Assembly: GCA_963854735.1 (NCBI GenBank)
Contig: OY978106.1
Span: 124,001 to 188,000, forward strand
From: Marvania coccoides
Taxonomy: Eukaryota > Chlorophyta > Trebouxiophyceae > Chlorellales > Chlorellaceae
Reading direction: 5' to 3'
DNA: 64,000 bases
Within the stretch, counting starts at the first letter, position 1, and the number at the start of each line of letters is the position of its first letter. Of the stretch, positions 10,991 through 24,308 are shown in pieces. A program made the translations under genes and the position numbers. The notes below the pieces were generated by a model. That model saw only the letters and a program-made list of their open reading frames with translations. It did not search any database and had not been told where the DNA came from.

Positions 10991-11270
10991 GTAGTGGGCC
11001 CCAGTTTTTTCATTCATTCGTGCACCCTTGGGCGTCGGCGGCCGCCCGAAATATCAGAATTTGTTGATTTTAGTTTAGTACTAAATTTTTCATTAGATAA
11101 CTGATGCCACATACTCTAAACACCTATTAAGATGGCCCAGACCATTCCACCTCACGATTAAATTTGTGTAAATATTTTGATCAAAACATTTAGACTCCTT
11201 TTTGTTTCGCCAAACGCCCTTGCATAGTCGCAACGTTATATTGAAGCGTTTCTCTTAAGTGATCTCAACG

Positions 11271-12996
11271 ATGGTGCTAAAACTTCACGCCAGTCTAGGT
11301 GTTCTGTTGTCGTCGCCAAGGGTGCCCCTCAAGCCATCATCACTGCCATCACGGCCCATCCCAGCGCTTCCCGGCCACCAAGGCTACCAGGCCCGCTCAC
11401 AAATCCTCGGACCTTTTCCTCGGCAGTGGCGGAGGCAACTCCACTCTCTCAGCGCAGCAGCAACAGGGGCAGCAGACATCCCAGAGCCAGAGCCATTCGT
11501 CTCTGCGTCTTCCTCCCCCTCCCCCACCCGTTTCGACACTGGCAGCAGCAGCAGCAGCAGTCCTACAAACGAACAGCAGCAACGAAGCCCTCCTTCCACT
11601 ACCTCCTCTGCTTCTCTTCCGTCAAAAACCACCGCCACGCTCGCCATCAGCGTGGGCGTGGTCATGATTGCGGGCACAGCCAACCGTCTGCTCTACAAAA
11701 TGGCGCTGACCCCTCTGGGCGACTACGTCTTCTTCCTGGCGCAGCTGCAGACGTTTGGCTACGTGGCGGTGTACTTTGGGGCGCTGCTGGTGCGGTGGAA
11801 GGCAGGCAAGGTCACGCCTGCGATGCTGTCGGTGCCTGGCAAGGCTGTGGGGACGTTCGTGGCCATTGGATTTGTGGAGGCGCTGTCGGCGCTGCTCAGC
11901 TTCATCGGGGCTGCAAACCTGCCGGGTGTGGTGCTGCCGCTGCTGTCCCAGGTACTAAATAGACATAGAGTGGTATATATTTATCCTAGAACTTGCTTTA
12001 TTTGTATTTTGTCTGACATTTTCTTCAGAAATATTCTTTTTCTAAAAACGCGTTTCGCTTTTCAACAATACGCGCAGACTGTCATGTTTTGGCAAGTTCT
12101 GCTGGCCACTGTGGTGCTACGAAAGCGCCTGGGGTGGATGCAAGTGGGCGCGGTGGGTCTGGTGGTCTCTGGAGTGGTGCTCGCTGCCTGGCCCGGCTCA
12201 TCGTCTTCCGCCACGGCCATGCTGGCGAGCATCGACCCATTCTACGCCGGAATTTTCGTCTTTTCGATGCTATTCCCCGCGCTAGACACCATATTGAAGG
12301 AGCGGGTGTTTCGGTTCGCAAAGGAGCAGGTCACTGGCGGCAAAGACCTGGACCTCTTTGTCGTGAACAGCTTCGGCAGTCTGGCGCAGGCGGTATTTGT
12401 GTTTGGACTGCTGCCTTTCATCACCGCCGCGCGAGGAATGGCGCTGCAGGACCTACCTGCCTACCTGCACAGCGGTTGGATGTGCTGCAGGGGGCTCACT
12501 CCGCCCTGCGGGGGTGACTGCTCAGGTGCGCCCCTCATCCCGCTGCTGTACGTGATTTTTAACCTGCTGTTCAATATTGCGGCGCTGCGGGTTATCAGGC
12601 AGGCAGGCAATGTTATGATCAGTCTGGTGATGAGCGCAATTGTGCCGATCACGCTGTTCGCCTTCACCCTGCCGCTGCCCTACCTGGTGAGGTTTACGTG
12701 ATGCGAACAATATTTAGTCATGTACATTTTGATTAGAATTATTTACGCATACAAACAATGATATATATGTTTATCCTTGGATTTTCTATTAATTATTATT
12801 GCAGGATCCGGCGCCTCCTCTGGGTCCCACATTTTTGGCGGGAGCTGCAGTTTTGATGGTAGGGCTGGCGATGTACAACGCACCAATGTGGCTGCCGGCG
12901 CTACGGGCGCAGGTTGGCGTGCTGCGGGAGAAGAGCAGAGGAGAGTGGGGCGACAGCAGCGGCGGCGGAGGAGCAGCAGGGATGGCAGCGCAATGA
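11271..12996 (+). CDS. CRT/CLT-like transporter (drug/metabolite transporter superfamily), plastid
   Basis: Resembles plant CLT transporters (relatives of the malaria CRT protein), which move glutathione or related thiols across the plastid envelope. Exons are 11271-11951, 12078-12686 and 12805-12996, giving 493 residues. The first about 125 residues are Ser/Gln-rich, with CAG-type codon runs, and look like a transit peptide plus linker. Family features follow: TANRLLYKMALTPLGDYVFF, FLAQLQTFGYV, GFVEALSALLSFIGAANLPG and a long run of helices to about residue 470. Intron 1 (126 bp) is a multiple of three and stop-free; splicing joins LLSQ to TVMFWQVLL as in the family. ATG 11271 was chosen over an upstream in-frame GTG. 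Substrate is inferred from the family only. Confidence 0.85.
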
Positions 12997-13992
12997 TAAT
13001 TTAGAGAGAGAGAGAGAGAGAGAGATAAATAGCTCTGTTGCCTTCGCTCTCTTCTTCCGTCACTTCCAGAGAGAACGAAAGATAACACTTGGCTAATAGT
13101 TGATGACACTGAGAGTGTATGAACGAATCCATGAATACAAATACATTTTTATTTATCCTAAATTTTGTGGTATTTTGACTGCAACTTCTTTTAATTGCGC
13201 TCATTCAAAGGGCAAATTTAAATCCACATTGCATAAAATATTTCATTTCAAGCGAACAACTTGAGCTGGTCAAAGGGACTGCAGCGATGCTTGGAGGCTC
13301 GCGGGCCAGCGCTGGAGGTCGAACAACTCTCTCCCCTTTGCACCACACAAGTAAGAGGCCAGACAAGGAGCAGGAGCGTACCTTCATTTTTCGCTCCCCT
13401 GCAAACTGAGGGCAATTCTCTTGGGAGAGCAGCACCCACCATTAGAGGGGGGTGGGAATGTAAACTTCAACAACAAGCGCAGGGACGGCGCCGCGGCCGC
13501 TCTCGCCGGGCTGATGAGCAGAGTGCCAAAGTTGAAAAAAAATGAATGCCGCGTGCAAGGCCCCAGGAGCGTTGCTCGCGCTGCGATCGAGTTAAAACCA
13601 GCTTTTTCTCGGACATTTCTGGGAAGAGCGAGGGGAGAAACAAGGGGTGCCCGCGACCCCCAAAAATCATAATTTCATTGTACGCCCCAAAATCTGGGCT
13701 ACCAAGCAGCAGAAACTCCGTGAATCGGTGCGTACACCTCCATTCCTGCCTTCCACCCAGCCGCCATCGGCGTGCAGAAAAAAAATCGATCGCAGTCCAT
13801 CGCGCCCGGAGGTAGGAAGAAAGGACATCGCTCTCTCAATTCAAATAAATTCAAATTTTTTCTTGCTCATTTCATTGATATATTTTGAAAAAATGAATTA
13901 GGGCGCTCAAGTTCGTTGACAGACAGCTCCCCCCCACCAACAGAAGACTCTTTGGTGCAAATTTACCGAAAATCATCTCCGGCTTAATCAAA
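12997..13992. other. non-coding: transporter 3' end and upstream region of the repeat gene
   Basis: The part from 13304 lies in the repeat arm and is conserved in the other copy. GC-rich stretches alternate with poly-A runs; short ORFs exist on both strands but show nothing recognisable. It probably contains the promoter and 5' UTR of the repeat gene. Confidence 0.5.
13003..13024. repeat. (AG)11 microsatellite
   Basis: Eleven AG dinucleotides just after the transporter stop codon, in its 3' UTR. Confidence 0.95.
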
Positions 13993-16199
13993 ATGCCGGG
14001 TCGTGCCGCTGCCGCCCCGCTCGGGCCCCAGCGGATCAAGCTCACGGAAGCCATGATCTCCAACAAGGCCCACAGGCTGGTGAGAAGCTTTTCCTCACAT
14101 TTGTGTTTTCAATCAATGCCTTGGGAGAGAAACAAATTTTCACGCCCGATCGCCCCAAGTCGGCGTCTTTCGGGACGAAACCATTGACCTCGTCTCATCC
14201 ATGCTTGCGCTGCCCTTGCAGGACATCAAAAAGTTCAACTTTGGCCAGGCCCCCGTCAGGTTGGTTTCCGCCGCAAAAACTTCAATCTTTGTGCGGCAGC
14301 GCGCAGAGTTTCTTACATTTACAAACGCAGACTCTCACTGCAACGTATTTATGCTGGTGCAGGGGGTTCATCAGCGTGGAAGGCGGCCAGGCCGTCGCTG
14401 TGCAGTTCCGCTACCTGCCGTCCCGCCTCGGCACATTCGCATACTTCAACGACTTGCACGCCTACTCCGACTTCTTCCGCACCAACAACCGTAAGTTGTT
14501 TCACTCTCTTCGTGATTCGCACCATCCCTCCGTTGCCTCCAGCACGCTCCAGTAGCTCACCGCCCGCTGATTTCCCCGCCTCGCTTTTCCAATCGTGCAG
14601 TGAGCGCCAACGATGTGCTGGACCTGGTCCAGCGCCCCAACGCCGACTCCATCACCGTGGATGCCACCATCATCACTCGCGCACCCGTGCAGGCACCCCC
14701 CGTGGCTGCCCCTTCCCCTGCTCCTGCCGCCCAGCTGCCCGCCTCCACCAAGCGCGCGGCCGAGGACGACGCCGAGTCCCCCAGGGAGCGGAAGAAGGCG
14801 CGCGGGCCCACCTCTGACGAGCACGCCCCCCCGGCCCGCCAGGGCCGCAAGGCCAGGGCCGCCCCCCGCGCCAAGGCGGCCGCGGCTGCCGAGAACGCCG
14901 CCGACGCTGCGGTGCTGTCGCAGAGCCAGCTGGGCAAGCGCCAGGCTGAGGAGCTCTTCCTGACGGCGCCCACCCAGGGCGCGCGCCAGTCCGGGCGGCT
15001 GGCCAACAAGAGGCTGCGGGCGCTGGCCCAAGCCTCCACCGACCTTGAGGAAGATGGTCAGCAGGCCCATCAGCCCGCTGCCGGGCTGATGGGCCTGCTG
15101 ACCGACAAGGGGCTGCTGGCGCTGGCCCAAGCCTCCGCCGACCGTGAGGAAGATGCCGCTGCCGGGCTGATGGGCCTGCTGGCCGTGGCTGGAAACGCCG
15201 CTGCAGCTCCGGCGTCGCCCCGGAGCCCCGTCCCCACGTTTGACGCGCTGCAGGGCGCTGAAATTGCGCCCTCTGCGCCCCGTCCCCCGGCCGACCGAGT
15301 CGCCACCGCGCTGTTTGCGACCGACAACGGCACCACGGCGCCCTCCTCCGCTTCTGCGGCGCCCCAGGGCCCCAACAACCCCACGCTCGGGGACCTCCTC
15401 TCCCCCTCCCCCGCTGCACCCTTCTTCACCCAGGGAAGCCATCCCAGCCAGGGCGCGACGCGAACGGCCGTGCACAACGACTGCAACGACAACAGCACCG
15501 GGCCCGAGCGCCCCCACAACGCCCGCAAGCCCCAGAAGCCCAAGGCGGCGGCCGCTGCTAAGAAGAAGAAAAAGAACCCCAACACCGCCCGCTTCAGCCG
15601 CAAGGCTGCCAAGCTGGCGGAACGGCAGGCTGTGCTGGAGGGGGTGGGCTTGGAAGATGCTGAGGTGGCCAAGAAGATGGCCGAGGAGGCACGGCTGGAG
15701 GAGTACCAGCGTGCCAGCGCCCGAGAGTCGACCAGGCTCGAGAGGGAGGCGGCGGCGCAGGCCGCAGAGGCCCTGCGTGCCCGGGTCGACGGCGCTGGCG
15801 GTGCTGGGTACGGCAGCGAGCAGCAAGGCGGCCTGCGCGCGTCGCGCAGGCTGAAAGCTGCGCAGGCGGCAACCGGCGGCGCTGCCGCTCAGCCTGCCCA
15901 CATCCTCTCCGCAGCTGCTCCCAGCCAGCTGAAGGAGAAGCAGCCCGGTGCCAACCAGGAAGAGCGGCCCGCACCTGCCACGTCCACGGCGCAGCGCACC
16001 AACCGCCGTAAGCGCGCCAGGTGCTTGGTGGAGCGCGCACCCCTGGAGGACGAACCGGCGGTGAGTGATGACAAATATAATGGCATTTTAAACTCTTGTA
16101 TAAAAATGCTTTTCTTCTTACCGAGTTCGAACTTTATGCGCGCAGGTCGTGTCCCCCGGCAAGCGCCAGCGACTGAACGACAACCGCTGGGCTGTTTGA
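13993..16199 (+). CDS. repeat-arm gene of unknown function, copy 1 (588 aa)
   Basis: Exons are 13993-14079, 14222-14259, 14363-14490, 14601-16060 and 16146-16199. I do not recognise the family. Residues about 1-110 form a compact, non-repetitive domain (QRIKLTEAM, FNFGQAPVRGFISVEGGQ, FRYLPSRLGTFAYFNDLHA, FFRTNN, SANDVLDLVQ). The rest is Ala/Pro-rich and basic, with likely nuclear-localisation runs (RERKKAR; AAKKKKKNPN; TNRRKRAR), a duplicated unit LALAQAS.D.EED...GLMGLL, and an Ala/Glu/Arg-rich probable coiled coil (VAKKMAEEARLEEYQRAS). The layout suggests a nuclear, perhaps chromatin- or nucleic-acid-binding protein; this is inference. The intact copy on the other arm keeps every splice site, and the five-exon model stays in frame in both, so the gene is probably functional. 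Confidence 0.75.
15056..15103. repeat. perfect hairpin, 22-bp stem and 4-nt loop, only in copy 1
   Basis: Bases 15056-15077 are exactly complementary to 15082-15103, with loop CTGC, inside the coding sequence of copy 1. The other arm lacks it: there two bases stand where copy 1 has twenty. The extra twenty bases are the reverse complement of the sequence just downstream. It inserts residues GQQAHQP and keeps the frame. Confidence 0.97.
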
Positions 16200-17524
16200 G
16201 GACGAACATCACTAGCTGGAGGCGGTGAGTGAAATTAGAATTTAGAAAGGGAAATCATAGAACCTGAATGCGTCATTTCTTACAACGTTTCCTTTGAAAA
16301 ATATATGCAGACCGTGTCTTGTCTTCCTCCAAGCACAAGACCCTGCTTGAAAACGCCGAGCCTAATGAGGCAACAGCAGCAAGGATACTTGCCATTCATC
16401 GTGAAAAAAAACAGAATATGAAAAAGTATTCAACTTCCACACCCATCACAAACAAGAATCTCCTCATCCTTCACCTGTCACCTTTTATTCCCAAGGAATT
16501 GTCCTCGTTTCATGAACCTGAAAAAATTAATTAAAGTTAAAATACAAGAAAATAAATTAAATTATCTTTCAGAGTATTTTCTTCGTGGTACAATTTTCCA
16601 TGCATACCTCTTCTTTACTTTGCTTTGCCCTTGATATTGATCCCATGAACGTATATAACTTGCAAATTAAGTCAACTTAACGTGATACGCCTTTGTAAAT
16701 CTTCAAAATTTATCTACCTCGAGAGAATGAGATAAACATGACAGGACGTTGTTTGCCACGCGCGAAGCAGGCCAGCAGGCGGGGACGCAGGCAAACGTCA
16801 GCCCCAAATAATTGCCAGTGTTGACGGCAATGCGGGCATGTATCCAGGCACACCTGCAGCTCAGCGCCTAGGAGATTCGCCTGGAAATTTTCTCATTCCT
16901 GTACCAACGAAAATATTTACATCTAATCAATGCCAAAAATCTAACTTGGTTAATTTCCATAAGGAAAGGGTAGGCGATTTGAGATAATGCAAGAGAGCAT
17001 GTTGGTTACTAACCTTTTCAAGGGAAGCGCCGCTGCAGCAAGAAACAGTGCTTTGAAAGAGCTTCTTCGGCCTTGAAAATCTGCTGACATTCATTAAGCA
17101 ATAAAAGAATTACACGGAGAAAGAAAGAAAGAAAAGCACTATGTTTTGGTTTTGAAAAAGAACGCTAAAAAAAATACTACAAGTGAGCAGGCAGGAGGAA
17201 TGGCGCAAAAAGTGCACAAAGAAGAGGGGCGAACACGTGATTGATTTATATTTTTTAGTTGTCCCAAAGGACAAATTCATAGGGTAAACGTAAGAATATT
17301 CTAATGCAAGTCGATTTCATTTGTTTGTTCATGATAAATTTCCTCCCGACAAAGACATTTCAATTTAGTATATAAGTATTGTGTGTCGTATAACAACGCG
17401 CTAAATGGCAGAATATTTCAAAACATACAGGGCGGACCAGCTTCACCACCCAACCCGCTGTAGCATGGCCTGTCTCATTAGTTCCTTCCGTCATCATTCC
17501 CAGCGTGTCGACCAGGCAACGAGT
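16200..17524. other. intergenic, 1.3 kb, spanning the inner edge of the left arm
   Basis: Up to 16729 it is repeat-arm sequence, including a probable 3' UTR intron (donor GTGAGTGA near 16225, acceptor near 16309). From 16730 it is unique AT-rich sequence that ends at the GAPDH stop. I see no gene. Confidence 0.5.
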
Positions 17525-19889
<2,365 letters not shown>

Positions 19890-22800
19890 TCACCGCAGAA
19901 TGATGTGCCACAGCTCAACACTAAAAAAAGCGATCAGGGCGCAGTGCGGAATCTACAAAAGAAAGAGTAGAAAGTTTAAAAAGTAGCAAACAGCGATCAT
20001 CAGCAGAAATTAAAAAGTAATAAAAAAATGCGAAAAATCAACAGTGAAATCACAAAAAAAAATCTTACCACGCTGCGCCACGACTGTGCTGCGATGCGCC
20101 TGGTCATTCCCAGAGACAGCACAGCCCCAGCCACCAAGGTACTGCCCTGCAGGAACAGCACCACGTCATTTGGAGCCTCCAGGGTGGGCAGCCAAGCGGG
20201 AGCAGGGTCAACGCCAAAAGTGAGGGCAGCCACAGGCAGAATTTTGCCAGCCTCGGTAAGCAGCAGCCGCAGGTAGTACGACAGCGTGCCAGCCCTTCAA
20301 AACAAATAGCGATTAATAACAAGAAACGGGTGAAAATCAATAATTATGTCGTCCATCTACAGTGAGAAATCCCGATTCCAGCTGCACTACATAGTGTACT
20401 TACCAAACCAGGGGCAGATAGCCGTAGGAGATGGGCACAAAGGGCTTGGCAGGGGCCACAATGGGGGCCCCAGCGCGCTCTGAAGAGTAGGACGTGGCCG
20501 CAGACTGCAGCAGCGAAATGGCTCGAGCTGCGGCAGGATCGCCAGAGGTAGCAGACGCCAACGGCATTGCTGCACTCTCAGGCTGCGTGGCTGCCGCCAG
20601 CCTGCGCCATCCCTCGTCCACCCCCCATGCCAGCAGCCCCGGCGCTGCCAGCACCGCCAGAGAGGCCACAATGTAGGGCAGCTTGGTGTCCACGATGGTG
20701 GAGGGCGAGATGCCGATGTCGGTGAGCAGCATGGGCAGCTCGTGGAGGTACACGGAGCCCAGCAGCATGAACATGAGAGCGGATTCTGCCGCCATTGGTG
20801 TGTGGGTGCTCTCCCACAGATCCTGCAATATGGTAATAAGAAAGGAAGTGATTAATATAAAAATTCGTTATTGTACGACTTTTATATTGATTGACTTCAA
20901 ATTTTAGGAAAGGAAGCGACTTTGGTGGGATCAAGGATCAAAACAACAAAGGGTTATAAAACTCACTGCTCCTGGCATCCTGAACCTGAACTCGATGGAG
21001 CGGTGGGGGCAGGCCTTGAGGCACTCCATGCAAAGCACGCAGTTTCGGTTATCAGTCAGCTGCGCTGGGTGGGAGTAGACTGGGCAGCCGTCATCGCTGG
21101 CCTGCCCTTCTGGCGGCACCGCAGGCCCGCCTTTGTAGCAGGTGTAGGTAGAGCAGGTGGCGGAGCACACGCCCTGGCGAGCGCGGAGCTCGGTCATGCT
21201 CAGCTTGGCAAACAGTCCGTTCATTCCGCCGATCTGGAAAATGTACAAGCAGCGACATAAAACTTTTAATTTGATTTAAAATTTCTCGCCAAAACAAATC
21301 CATCCAATACCCATGTTTGAAAAAACACAAACTCACCGGGCAGAGGTACCTGCACCAGATGCGGCGCTCGAAGAAGAAAGACCCCACCATGGCACCAAAA
21401 GTGATGAGTAGCAGCAGCCACGAAGACAGCGCTGCCGTATGGGGCAGATCCCACACCTCTTCCCATACCAGAATGCCAGCAAACAAGGCAAACAGAAACC
21501 ACGCCCCCCACTTGTCCATTGCCTCGCGTGGCCACTTCAGCAGCGTGGCCCCTGTGGCTTTGCGCATCGCCTGCACCAGCTCTCCCTGCGAGAGCAAGAA
21601 GAAAGATATTATAAGAATAAGACAGGGGAAAATGATGAAGAAGACAAAGAGGAAAAGCTTAAGTTCCTAAGGTTCTTAAATAACGAAGGCCGAAATTTAT
21701 TCTTCTGCCTGTGCATAATTTGAATTCTCCTTGCTTATTCTGCTCACGTAAATCATAAAGGGGCACACGGCGCACCACACCCGTCCAAGGAAAGGGTACA
21801 CAATGAACGACAGCGGCCACCAGTAGCACCAGAATGCGTTCAGCGCAAAGTTGTGCTCTCGGTCTTGGGGGCCGAGAAACAGCAACGCCACGAGGACGGC
21901 GAACGCGTACACCGTGAACTTGAAGTTAATGTCGGTGGGCCAGGTGGAAGATCGCAGGAAGGGACGCAGCAGGGGCATAGCACGCAGCAGGTCCAATCTC
22001 AGTCGGTCCCTGGGCTGGCTGGAACCCCAGAACACCTCCTCTCCTATAACAATGGGAGTGGTGGTGTCGTTCAAGTCTCTGGTGCCAGCTTTTGAGGCTG
22101 CCGTGGTCGTCTGCGCCACCGCACGCTCCACAGCAGCGGTGAGTTCCGACACGTTGTTGGGGTACTGCCCAGTTTCTAGGCGGCGTAGTGCCTCCGGGGT
22201 CAAACTGATGGGCCCCAGCCCACGCTGCCGGGCCAGCGTGCGCAGGATGTACGTCCCCAGGTCGTCGATGTCTTCCGGACGCACCCGCAGCGGCGGCACT
22301 TTCACCACCTTGGCGTACTCCTCAAGCGCAGGGACGCGCTGCTCTGCGGTCATGATGATGCGCGGGTAACGGCATTTTGGGAGGCGGCGAGTGACGTAGG
22401 TGCCTGCTGCCGTCATGACCTGCACCTCCTCGTCCATGATCTCTCCATCTTCATCCTCCATGGATGCGGCCACAGAGGCGGTGGAGACTTCACGCCGCAA
22501 AAGGGGCAGAACCGCGGGAGGGGCTTTGTGGACGTTGTTCAGGATGAGGGTGCCTTCGTTCGGCACCCAGTAGAGGAGTCCGCGCTTTGCGCCGCGGCCA
22601 ATCAGCTCTGAAGCGTCGTCGTCAAGCCTGCGATGAAACAATTTAAAGTTAATTAAAATTTGGGCCAGGAAATGCCGGGCTTAAAGAAGAGAGCAAGTGA
22701 AGTAGTGGTAACTGACTGAAAACATCCAGATTAGGGAGAGAAAAGACAGCAATTTTTAGGCAGACATTTGAGACGTGCGAGTGCAAAACGTTTGTGGAAA

Positions 22801-23402
22801 AACACACAAGTGGACCGCCCGCCCCCTCACCGGTCACAGTCGATGCTGACCATGGGGGCCTTGCTGAAGGGGGACCCAAAGTGAATTAGCGCCGCCATGT
22901 TGAGCTTTTCCAGCCCCGGCTCTCCAAAAATAATCACAGGAGCGCGGCGGCGGTCTCGAGAGGCCGCCACAATCTGCTTGCGAAGGCTCACGGCGTACCG
23001 AGAGTTGCCTACGATGCCGCGCTTGGGGGCAGACACACGGAAGGGCGCCAACGCCCGCTGCCGCTCCTCAGATTGCTGCAAGTGCAATATAGCGGCGTGG
23101 AAAATTTGAGAAATAAAGTTGAGACGATGAGCATTGGAGGTTCAGAGGAAAGTCAATTATCCCACCTGGAGTGCTTCTTTAGCGGCTTGCAGCCTGTTTT
23201 TGAGCTCGACCACCTCTTCAGAGAGCTCAAGTTCCAGGGAAGACATAGGGTCTGCATCGTCATCGGGGAGCGGGATATATCCTGAGAATGTGGCACGGCA
23301 AGGGGTGGCGAGACGGCGGCAGGCGTGGCTTGGGCGCTGGAGGAACAAGCGCGCTGGCCTGGGCCTTGCGATAGGAATTGCCGCAGCGCACAGCAGGACC
23401 AT
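19890..23402 (-). CDS. degenerate NtrC-like AAA+ domain fused to NapH/NosR-type polyferredoxin membrane domain
   Basis: Minus-strand exons are 23402-23166, 23075-22831, 22627-21748, 21585-21337, 21233-20967, 20822-20404, 20294-20069 and 19952-19890, giving 861 residues. After an Arg-rich transit-like start (about 40 residues) and a short coiled coil comes a sigma-54-activator-type AAA+ domain. Its nucleotide site is degraded: Walker A is GEPGLEKL, the GAFTGA loop is missing, and Walker B is GTLILNNVHKA instead of the family's GTLFLDE. The VPPLRVRPEDIDDL sensor region is kept. The C-terminal half has about six to eight transmembrane helices and cysteine motifs of [4Fe-4S] proteins: VWCAVCPF, IWCRYLCP, GVCSATCSTYTC and the classic NCVLCMECLKACP. 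Likely a plastid membrane redox protein with a non-hydrolysing AAA+ scaffold; the function is unknown. The last exon is small (20 residues) and less certain. Confidence 0.85.
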
Positions 23403-23794
23403 CGAAACTCAATTAATTTGAGATCAATAATACAAAAAAGGGGCTATCACCAGGATGAGACAGCAAGGGCTTGGTTTTGATTGTCAATTCCGAAATAATA
23501 AAAGTAGAATCTACTACGCCAGATCACGAGGAAGTTCAGTCCCGTGTTGCAAATGGAAAAAGTTCCAGAGGACGTAGGCGAAACACCGTCTATTTCACAG
23601 TAAAGGGTTTAATGTATATACAATTTTCATGGCGAATGCGCTTGGGTGCGCCACGAACTATGCCAATTTTACCAAAACACTGTGATCATTCATTTCATTA
23701 TTTTGTTTTATTTTATTTTTCGAATTTCCCTCTAAAATTAATGACAATTTACATGCAACTGTTTAATTTAATGTTGCTGTCGAGGCCGCCTCCA
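23403..23794. other. intergenic, upstream of the AAA+/polyferredoxin gene
   Basis: AT-rich sequence with no recognisable gene, ending where the PIGM-like relic begins. Confidence 0.5.
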
Positions 23795-23942
23795 CCAGCG
23801 CTCCCACCTACCGCTACTCGCCACTTCTGGCAGCGCTCACACCCCACGTCTTCCCTCACACCCCACGTCTTCCTACACCGCTCCTGTTTGCGGCGGCACT
23901 GATGCAGCGGCTGTCGGCGCGTAGGGAGCAGCGGCAAGAATC
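23795..23942 (+). pseudogene. relic of PIGM exon 1
   Basis: This stretch aligns with bases about 30009-30170 of the PIGM gene: shared runs include CGCTACT.GCCACTTCT-like sequence, CTGTTTGCGGCGGCA, CTGATGCAGCGGCTG and GGCGCGTAGGG. It carries deletions and a 19-bp tandem duplication (23836-23854 and 23855-23873), so it cannot encode the enzyme. It is joined without a gap to repeat-gene fragment A. Confidence 0.88.
23836..23873. repeat. 19-bp tandem duplication inside the PIGM relic
   Basis: Two adjacent copies of CTCACACCCCACGTCTTCC. The intact PIGM gene has only one equivalent. Confidence 0.93.
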
Positions 23943-24221
23943 GGCTGCCAAGCTGGCGGACCGGCAGGCTGTGCTGGAGGGGGTGGGCTTGGAAGATGCT
24001 GAGGTGGCCAAGAAGATGGCCGAGGAGGCACGGCTGGAGGACTACCAGCGTGCCAGCGCCCGCGAGTCGACCAGGCTCGAGAGGGAGGCGGCGGCGCAGG
24101 CCGCAGAGGCCCTGCGTGCCCGGGTCGACGGCGCTGGCGGTGCTCGATACGGCAGCGAGCAGCAAGGCGGCCTGCGCGCGTCACGCAGGCTGAACAATGC
24201 GCAGGCGGCAACCGGCGGCGT
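23943..24221 (+). pseudogene. repeat-gene fragment A (coiled-coil part)
   Basis: Matches 15604-15882 of the repeat-arm gene: it encodes KLADRQAVLEGVGLEDAEVA and onward to RASRRLNNAQAATGG. It lacks the start, N-terminal domain and C-terminus. It shares variants with fragment B (LADRQ, GGARYGS) that both full copies lack (LAERQ, GGAGYGS). Confidence 0.93.
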
Positions 24222-24308
24222 CGCTTCTGCCGCCCTGCCCCTATCTGCCCCTCCTCCCGGTTGACGGCCTGTTGCTGCTTCCAGTAGGAGTCGCTGTGCA
24301 GGAGATCG

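Larger units (their letters stand above)
9966..11270. other. intergenic, 1.3 kb, with hairpin and relic sequence
   Basis: Contains a perfect 17-bp-stem hairpin (10701-10740) and a GC-rich island (about 10780-11050) in which overlapping ORFs exist on both strands but neither looks conserved. A possible light-harvesting-protein remnant on the minus strand is listed separately. The last 200 bp are the AT-rich upstream region of the transporter gene. Confidence 0.5.
13304..16729. repeat. large inverted repeat, left arm (3.43 kb)
   Basis: This segment recurs in reverse orientation at 24607-28014. The outer limit (13304 against 28014) and inner limit (16729 against 24607) are abrupt. Between them I see only scattered substitutions, plus a net 18-bp length difference at about 15056. 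Each arm holds one complete gene with its introns, about 690 bp of upstream sequence and about 530 bp downstream. I see no transposase, terminal repeats or target-site duplication, so it looks like a segmental duplication rather than a transposon. Confidence 0.97.

Noticed and set aside
10585..11067. 160-codon plus-strand ORF in the 9.9-11.3 kb gap
   Set aside because: It starts before and runs through the hairpin, has no recognisable motif and overlaps an equally open minus-strand frame.
14501..15901. 466-codon minus-strand ORF within the left repeat arm (and equivalents in the right arm)
   Set aside because: It is the antisense of a GC-rich Ala/Pro-rich exon. Splice sites and copy-to-copy frame conservation support the other strand.
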